DNA from: Solenopsis invicta | Lineage: Eukaryota; Arthropoda; Insecta; Hymenoptera; Formicidae | Reading direction: 5' to 3' | NCBI RefSeq assembly: GCF_016802725.1 | Contig: NC_052669.1 | Location: 15,356,270 to 15,420,269, forward strand | DNA: 64,000 nucleotides | Shown: positions 58,160-64,000 of the stretch, piece after piece | Numbering within the stretch: the first letter of the stretch is position 1 | How the letters are laid out: each line of letters starts with the position of its first letter | The notes under the pieces: generated by a model | What the model was told of the DNA's origin: nothing | The model's input: only the letters and a program-made list of their open reading frames with translations | Database searches by the model: none | Translations under genes and position numbers: made by a program

Positions 58160-58603
58160 ATGCGCAAGTTTCATACTCCCGAGGAATTCGACCCTTCCGT
58201 GTTCCCTCCCCCGCGTCTGAGTCCCCTGCCTTCCCCGGAGGAAGTGCGGAAGGCTTTAGAAACGGAACGGGACCCAGTGTCAGAATCAGTGACTCCCTCG
58301 ACGGCACCGAGCGTTCACCCACTTCCAGAGCGGGAACCTAGATCCTCCACAATTATTTTGCGGAGACCCACAGCTCGACAGACGCGATTATCGTGCGAGT
58401 CTGCTCATTCGGTCCCGATCCGAATCCCCACGCGCCCGATCCCCCTGTCCACAATGACCAGGAGGTCGACAGGGACCAATCAGCAACCACCCCCTCGCTC
58501 CAAGCCGCGCGTCATCGAAGATATCAGAACAAACTTCAAACTAATTAGGGGCTCCACCGGGTATGTGATCATCGTCGACCGCCCATCTTCTCTCACTCAA
58601 TGA
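58160..58603 (+). CDS. Open frame within the solo LTR, unrecognised
   Basis: 147 codons from ATG 58160, Pro/Arg/Ser-rich and probably unstructured, with segments such as HTPEEFDPSVFPPPRLSPLP and a more ordered end (RVIEDIRTNFKLIRGSTGYV). I recognise no domain. It may be an LTR-borne accessory frame or a read-through of a gag start. The high GC content relative to its surroundings makes a chance open frame possible. Confidence 0.3.
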   Translation: MRKFHTPEEFDPSVFPPPRLSPLPSPEEVRKALETERDPVSESVTPSTAPSVHPLPEREPRSSTIILRRPTARQTRLSCESAHSVPIRIPTRPIPLSTMTRRSTGTNQQPPPRSKPRVIEDIRTNFKLIRGSTGYVIIVDRPSSLTQ

Positions 58604-59239
58604 AGGGACCTATGTTTATTATTAGAAAGATTCGTGCCGCAATAAGGTTATTATTTTCTACGGAACTCACCCAGAGAATATTAAATTTCATGTACTCTCT
58701 AATTCGTAAATATATCTATATTTTATATTTCTAATCCAACTGCTGCTTGTACTATTTTCTTTCCTCACCCCAAATGCACGCTCTGTCATTCATTTAACCC
58801 CACGCCAAGCTCAATCACGCATGTCCAAACTCCTTCGACTTTAGTAAAATATTATTAAACCTTTCCAAATTCACTGCGTATTCATTACACAATTACATAT
58901 ATATATATATATATTATATATCCTCCCAAAATCTCTCCTCGTACCTGCATAAACGAATTGTCGTGCGTCGGGGCGTGTTACCGCACGACTCCGAGCCACG
59001 ACTGGTGACAGCTGCCTATATCTCAGAAGTAAAATCCAACCAAAACTAACTAACGAGCAAGATCTACGTCCCGGATCGCAAGCTCGCGAATCCGCGTAAC
59101 AATTTCGATATAAAAATGTCGCTTAAAAAACCATATTAACAAAATTCTATGTTATTGTTTTAACTTTGTATAACTCAAAATGTATACGGCCAAATAAAAA
59201 TTTAAGTAACAAAAAAACACTCGAGTGTATGTACCTTCG

Positions 59240-59515
59240 TGTTATAATACACTCAAGTTTAAGAATAATGAGAAAGTGTACGTAATTAAAAATTAAAAGT
59301 GTACCTTGAAAAAATTTAAAAGTGCTCAAAAGTAAAAATACCTTATAACAATTATCAGTCATTATGTATTGGCATATTAGCATTACTAAAAAACGACAGG
59401 CTACTAAACAAATAACTTCATAAGAAATTGTTAGAATACGTCACCTAATAACGGAAATAATAGGGGTAGCCATATTGTCGACAGTAGCTATAATGCTCTC
59501 TTCTCTTTTATATAT
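59240..59515 (+). repeat. Dispersed repeat, copy 2
   Basis: Matches 17335-17545 in order and orientation (AAAGTGCTCAAAAGTAAAAA, then AATAATAGGGGTAGCCATAT). It stops at CTCTTCTCTT in both copies. Confidence 0.75.
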
Positions 59516-59519
59516 CCGG

Positions 59520-60727
59520 CACAGCATGTAATATTGCTACAATATTGTTGTAATATTGTAATATTGCGATAACATTATAAGGATATATTGCAACATTATT
59601 GCTATAATATTACTATAATATATTACGTTTGCAAAAATTTATCGCAGTAATATTACTGAGATATTGAAGTAATATTCTTTAATGTTATATAATATTAAAG
59701 AATATTACAGAGATATTGCTGTAGTATTGCTGCAGTATATTATTTCCGCAAAAATGTCATAAGAATATTATTACAATATCTCAATAATATTGCTGTAACA
59801 TGACTGCAATATATTATGTCCGCGAAAATTTGTCGCAATAATATCACTGTAATATTTCAGTAATATTTTTGAGATATTGTAATAATATTCTTGTGACTAA
59901 TTTTCACGGACATAATATATTACAGCAATGTTACAGCGAAATTATCAAAATGTTATAATAATATTTCTGTGACCATTTTTTGCAAACATAATATATTGCA
60001 GCAATATTGATATTCCCACGCGATCACCCATCCAAGTCGCAACTCCGGTCAACGTTGCTTAACCTCTAAGATCGCTGCAAACTAAATCTTCGTGATGACC
60101 TGTAAACACTTTGTGCTGATATGTGTATATAACTGATACATCAGGTTAATACACGTTATTTGTTTAAATAAAAATGAAATTATAAAATATATATGTTAAT
60201 ATAATGCAATAACTAAATAAAATATAAAAAATTTATAAATTATTACTATAAATGTTTATATTTATTTATTATAAATATTTTAGAAAATATTTTATAAATA
60301 TTTTAATAACATTTTCGATAAAGATTTTTATAATTACTTTTGTCATGTACCTAAAATATGTATAAAATATTTTTATAACGTTTACGTAAAATATTTACGA
60401 AAAATATTTATTAATATTTATCATAAATATTGTGTGCTATTTGAGTATATCATATTGCAATATTGCTGCAATGTCATAGCAATATTATAACGCGATACAT
60501 CACATTTTAATATTTCTGCAATGTCACTGCAATATTGTAATATGACATATCATATTGTAATATTGCTGCAATGTCATAGCAATATTATAATTCAATACAT
60601 CGCATTCTAATATTTTTGTAATATCACTGCAATAGTGTAATACGATACATCATATTACAATATCGCTGCAATGTTATATCAATATTATGATGCGTTATAT
60701 TGCATTCTAATATTTCTGCAATATTAT
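59520..60727 (-). mobile_element. CACAGCA-family element with AATATTGC words and 5S-like segment
   Basis: Starts CCGGCACAGCATGTAATATT. More than 900 bp are made of degenerate AATATTGCAGTAATATT words in both orientations, around a 5S-like segment at 60015-60112. The right end is cut by the LTR at 60728. Confidence 0.7.
60015..60112 (-). repeat. 5S rRNA-like segment, copy 5
   Basis: The complement reads TTAAGCAACGTTGACCGGAG and CTTGGATGGGTGATCGC; the flanking AGGTCATCACGAAG matches copies 1-4. Confidence 0.7.
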
Positions 60728-61011
60728 TGTAGGATAGGAAGTACTCCTTGAAGCATGTCCTGACACGTTCGTGCGGGATCGAGCCATTGCGTACGCGAAC
60801 CGCGAAACCGTGCGTCCAGCGCACCCCTCCAGCGGGGCGCGGACCAATGGGGCCGTTAGGGCCTCCGAATGCGTATTATATATACGGGTGCTCGATAGCG
60901 ATCAAGAGAGACAATTCTCGAAAACGTTGGTGTAAATCTTTCCGTTGCAATAAAGAAGCACATTTCAACTCTGGCTCGTCGATACCCTCATCTTCATCTT
61001 AACATCCTACA
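60728..61011 (+). repeat. 5' LTR, 284 bp
   Basis: Perfect inverted termini TGTAGGAT and ATCCTACA. Contains CCAATGG at 60844, a TATATATA box at about 60876 and AATAAA at 60949-60954, giving a standard U3-R-U5 order. Confidence 0.88.
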
Positions 61012-61016
61012 AATTT

Positions 61017-61034
61017 TGGGGGCTCGTCCGGGAT
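61017..61034 (+). other. Primer-binding site, tRNA-Pro type
   Basis: TGGGGGCTCGTCCGGGAT starts 5 nt after the LTR. It is the classical tRNA-Pro primer site, as used by some vertebrate gammaretroviruses. Confidence 0.75.
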
Positions 61035-61158
61035 CAACGCAGTCAGATTGAAATACAGCGAGAAGCAGCGAGAGACAGCGAGAAACAGCAAGAAGCAGCG
61101 AGAGACAGCGAGAAGTAGCGAGAAGCAGCGAGAGATAGCGAGAAACAGCGAGAACAAC

Positions 61159-61824
61159 ATGAGTGTCAGAGAGCCGAGCGATTTCACCATCATCGAGTTA
61201 AAGGAGAAATTGAAGGCGTTGGGGTTGAGCATAGCGGGAAATAAAGCCGAGCTAATCGCCCGATTGATAGAAACAGACCCAGCGGGAGCGTGGATGCAAG
61301 ATGCCCCCGAAGTTGCAGGGGCGAGCACGACAAACACGACGAGCACGACGGGCACGGCGGCTTCAAGCGTCGCCGACTATCAGAGGGAAATCGAGCTGTG
61401 CCGACGAGAAAAAGAGCTTGCCGATCGCGAGCTAGCTCTTGCCAGGGCGGAGTTGCAGCTACTGCGAGACATGCAGCAAGCAAACGTGTCCGACCGTGAG
61501 CAGCGAGTAGAGCGGGAGGCAGTGTCGGCTAAGCTGAGCATAACGGCCATAGCAGATCTACTGGGCTACTTCAACGGAGACACCGGCAATTACGAAAACT
61601 GGGAGCGACAGTTGACCTTGCTGAGGAGGACGTACGACCTGACGGAGGGCTATACCAGGGTTCTGATCAGCATGAGACTTAAAGGCAAGGCTCTGGAGTG
61701 GTTCCATTCTGAACCTACTCGCGTAGAGTCCGCCGTTGACGATCTGCTAAGTGAGCTGCGTGAGATGTTCGACCACCGCCCGAACAAAATCGAGCTGAGG
61801 AAGACGTTTGAGCAGAGAGTCTGA
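61159..61824 (+). CDS. Gag N-terminal part with SAP domain
   Basis: The start is ATG 61159; the longer upstream frame reads only the repetitive GCGAGAAGCA leader. Residues about 8-42 form a SAP-like domain (FTIIELKEKLKALGLS, then KAELIARL). A Glu/Arg-rich coiled coil follows at about 75-115, and then the capsid-like segment IADLLGYFNGDTGNYENWER. The frame ends at TGA directly followed by TAG (61822-61827), where the family has coding residues; the same frame continues beyond. SAP domains bind scaffold-type AT-rich DNA, so a tethering role is plausible. Confidence 0.85.
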   Translation: MSVREPSDFTIIELKEKLKALGLSIAGNKAELIARLIETDPAGAWMQDAPEVAGASTTNTTSTTGTAASSVADYQREIELCRREKELADRELALARAELQLLRDMQQANVSDREQRVEREAVSAKLSITAIADLLGYFNGDTGNYENWERQLTLLRRTYDLTEGYTRVLISMRLKGKALEWFHSEPTRVESAVDDLLSELREMFDHRPNKIELRKTFEQRV

Positions 61825-61902
61825 TAGAGAGGTGAGACGTTTCACGAGTACGTCCACGCGAAGTCAATCCTCGCTAATCGAGTTCCTGTCGACAAAGACG
61901 AG

Positions 61903-63000
61903 GTGCTAGATTACATTATCGACGGCATTCCGGTGGTGAGTTTGAGGGACCAGGCACGCGTCGGAGGATTTACGTCGAAGGCATCATTGCTACGAGCCTT
62001 CGAAAAAGTAAATCTAAAGGAGAGGCTTCCCGCCAATGTTGCGAAAAAGATGGAGGTATCCGGAAGTCGTCGCCAGGATGCAGAGAAAGCGGGCAAAAAG
62101 GAGGCCCTACAGAACGAGAGACGGTGCTTCAACTGCGGCCAGCGGAACCACATGAGTGCGGACTGCCCGACGAAGGCAGAGGGACCGAAGTGCTTCAGTT
62201 GCGGCGGACGCGGACATCTGGCATCAAAATGCGACAAGCAGCAAAAGACGGTGAACGACACCGACGTTGTTACGCAAAGCATCCGAAAAAGGTATGTGAA
62301 AGAAGTGTCAATTAACGACCGGAAGGTAGAAGCGCTCATCGACACCGGAAGTGATATTTGTTTGATGCGCGCGGATCAGTATGTTAAAATAGGCGCTCCG
62401 AAGTTAGAGAAAAGTGTAATTCATTTTCGCGGTGTAGGGTCAGTAAATAACGTAACTTTAGGCGAGTTTAATACGATCGTAACTATCGACGATAAAAAAT
62501 ATCCGATGCTTGTTCGTGTCGTCTCGGACACGCTCATGAAACACAGCTTACTCATCGGTGCAGATTTTCTAGAGACCGTTAAAACTACGATAAATGCCGG
62601 AAATATTGTCTTCGATGTACCGGAGCTCGACTCAATAAATAAAGAATTCAGTGAAATATCGCAGATAAGCTTGGATCTCGACAAAGCAAATAGCATAGAC
62701 GTAACGCATATACCGGATGCGGAATGTAGAGACGCGGTTAAAATTCTAACTGACGAGTATGAGCCAAAGAAAACGCGAGAAGTCGGATTAAAAATGACAA
62801 TATTGTTAAAAGACGATGAGCCTGTGTATCAGAGAGCGAGACGATTATCAGCGTTAGAAAGAGAGCAAGTCAACGCGCAAATAGACGAGTGGATACGCGA
62901 AGGCATTGTGCAGCCATCCTTGTCAGAATACGCGAGTCCTGTCGTGTTAGCCAAGAAAAAAACGGTTCAATTAGATTATGCGTTGACTATCGGCAACTAA
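61903..63000 (+). CDS. Gag C-terminus, zinc knuckles, protease and start of RT
   Basis: Continues the gag frame after the nonsense codons. The capsid end (IIDGIPVVSLRDQARV) is followed by two CCHC knuckles at about 62125 and 62195 (CFNCGQRNHMSADC, CFSCGGRGHLASKC). The aspartic protease has DTGSD near 62341. The pre-RT segment follows (WIREGIVQPSLSEYASPVVL). A single-base deletion near 62965 throws the frame into a stop at 63000, just as RT begins. The start used is a boundary of the open frame, not a real initiation site. Confidence 0.88.
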   Translation: MLDYIIDGIPVVSLRDQARVGGFTSKASLLRAFEKVNLKERLPANVAKKMEVSGSRRQDAEKAGKKEALQNERRCFNCGQRNHMSADCPTKAEGPKCFSCGGRGHLASKCDKQQKTVNDTDVVTQSIRKRYVKEVSINDRKVEALIDTGSDICLMRADQYVKIGAPKLEKSVIHFRGVGSVNNVTLGEFNTIVTIDDKKYPMLVRVVSDTLMKHSLLIGADFLETVKTTINAGNIVFDVPELDSINKEFSEISQISLDLDKANSIDVTHIPDAECRDAVKILTDEYEPKKTREVGLKMTILLKDDEPVYQRARRLSALEREQVNAQIDEWIREGIVQPSLSEYASPVVLAKKKTVQLDYALTIGN

Positions 63001-64000
63001 ATAAAAAAATAGTCAAAGATCGGTACCCTTTACCGCTTGCGGAGGACCAATTCGATTCGTTGCAAGGCGCGAATTACTTTAGTACGATCGATTTAGAGAG
63101 CGGGTTTTTACACGTTCCGATGGACGAACAAAGTCGGAAATTTACAGCCTTTATCGTGCCAGATGGACATTTCGAATTTTTACGAGTTCCATTTGGTTTG
63201 TGCAACTCTCCTGCCATTTTTCAAAGATTCATTAATATAGTTTTTCGAGATTTAATACAAGCCAAAATAATATTAACTTACATGGACGATTTGATTATAC
63301 CGTCCGCTGACCTTAAAACGGGAGTAGAGAATCTTCGGAAAGTATTAAAAGCCGCAGGTGAAGCCGGATTAAAGATCAATTGGCAGAAGTGCCAATTTTT
63401 ACAACAGCGAGTGGAATATCTCGATCATGTGATAGAGAACGATCGCGTGAGTCCATCGGAACGCAAAACAGAGGCAGTGAGAAAATTCCCCGAACCCAGT
63501 TCAACTAAACAAGTTCAAAGCTTTTTGGGTCTGAGCGGGTATTTTAGAAAATTTGTCCCTCAGTATTCGACTATTGCGCGCCCATTAACGAATCTGTTAA
63601 GAGCGGAGACGAAATTCGAATTTGGCGAAAAAGAGAGAGAGTCATTCGAGCGGCTAAAAGAAATTCTTTGTAATAGCCCGATTTTGAATCTGTATATAGT
63701 AGGCGAGGAAACCAAGTTGCACACTGACGCGTCGATGCTCGGATACGGTGCGATTCTTTTACAAAAAAATAAGAACGATAACGCGATGCATCCCGTTTAT
63801 TATTGTAGTGGTAAAACCACGCCGGCGGAAGAAAGATACACAAGCTACGAGCTAGAAGTATTAGCCATCATAAAAGCGCTTAGAAAATTCCGCGTCTATC
63901 TGTTAGGAATACCGTTCAAAATTGTTACCGATTGTCGTGCATTTGCGGCCACGATGAACAAAAAAGATTTATGCGTGCGCGTAGCTCGATGGGTTTTACT
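62967..64000 (+). CDS. Reverse transcriptase and RNase H (pol), open to the edge
   Basis: After the frameshift the pol frame is open to the end of the window. RT boxes are FSTIDLESGFLHV (first catalytic Asp, about 63085), FLRVPFGLCNSPAIF, TYMDDLI (catalytic Asp pair at about 63276-63290) and FLGLSGYFRKF in the connection. RNase H follows, with LHTDASMLGYGA (about 63725), YELEVLAII and KIVTDCRAF. This is the Ty3/Gypsy type. Integrase would lie to the right. Confidence 0.92.

Larger units (their letters stand above)
56582..59101 (+). mobile_element. Solo LTR, about 2.5 kb, with 5-bp target duplication
   Basis: Begins TGTTACG and ends CGTAACA (perfect 7-bp inverted termini), and ATTTC lies directly on both sides (56577-56581 and 59102-59106). 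A TATATAAG box at 57361 with TCAGATCAG about 25-30 nt downstream suggests a plus-strand promoter. No internal gag-pol and no second LTR are present. The length is large for an insect LTR, and a 148-codon frame lies inside. Confidence 0.75.
60728..64000 (+). mobile_element. Gypsy-type LTR retrotransposon, 5' part
   Basis: LTR 60728-61011, tRNA-Pro primer site, gag, CCHC knuckles, protease, reverse transcriptase and RNase H in order, running off the right edge. Broken only by two adjacent nonsense codons and one frameshift, so it is much younger than its relative at 1-2858. It is inserted in the AATATTGC-word element, inside the presumed LIG4 intron and in the opposite orientation to the gene. 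Confidence 0.93.

Overview
The window looks like insect nuclear DNA, most likely an ant or another hymenopteran. It is AT-rich and has spliced host genes with GT/AG introns, long CA and AT microsatellites, short TTAGG-type telomeric runs and a heavy load of mariner/Tc1, MULE-like and Gypsy elements. The species assignment is inference.

Layout, left to right. 1-2858: a decayed Gypsy-type retrotransposon on the minus strand. 2859-20980: almost entirely transposon-derived, with a dead mariner-family copy, a three-armed inverted repeat with a GC-rich core, a 2.6 kb palindromic Tc1-like element, several small terminal-inverted-repeat (TIR) elements nested in one another, and large microsatellites. 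20990-30840: a Tc1-like transposon split by an 8.6 kb MULE-like element, which is itself split by a palindromic element carrying a CXC-domain gene remnant. 30987-34736: the 3' exons of LRRC49 (plus strand). 36778-40194: a DMRT2/Dmrt11E-type DM-domain gene in two coding exons (minus strand). 42210-49637: a small multi-exon gene predicted here from splice signals, encoding a short membrane-anchored, cysteine-rich protein of unknown function. 49800-53602: a long hairpin, mariner debris and two palindromic elements. 53631-55988: the last four coding exons of DNA ligase IV (minus strand), with the BRCT region; the catalytic exons are not in the window. 56582-59101: a 2.5 kb solo LTR with 5-bp target duplications. 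59240-60727: small repeats. 60728-64000: a second, better preserved Gypsy-type element (plus strand), cut by the window edge.

The host genes are unrelated in function: tubulin polyglutamylation (LRRC49), transcription (DMRT), an unknown membrane protein, and DNA end joining (LIG4). They show no shared pathway or operon-like logic. The most unusual content is in the repeats. Several TIR families share a similar CAGCA-type terminus, yet each has a body built from one short word repeated in degenerate, often self-complementary copies. One of these families carries an internal segment that resembles 5S rRNA, including the region that forms its internal Pol III promoter. The MULE-like element encodes a transposase and a cysteine-peptidase-like C-terminal domain resembling ubiquitin-specific proteases.
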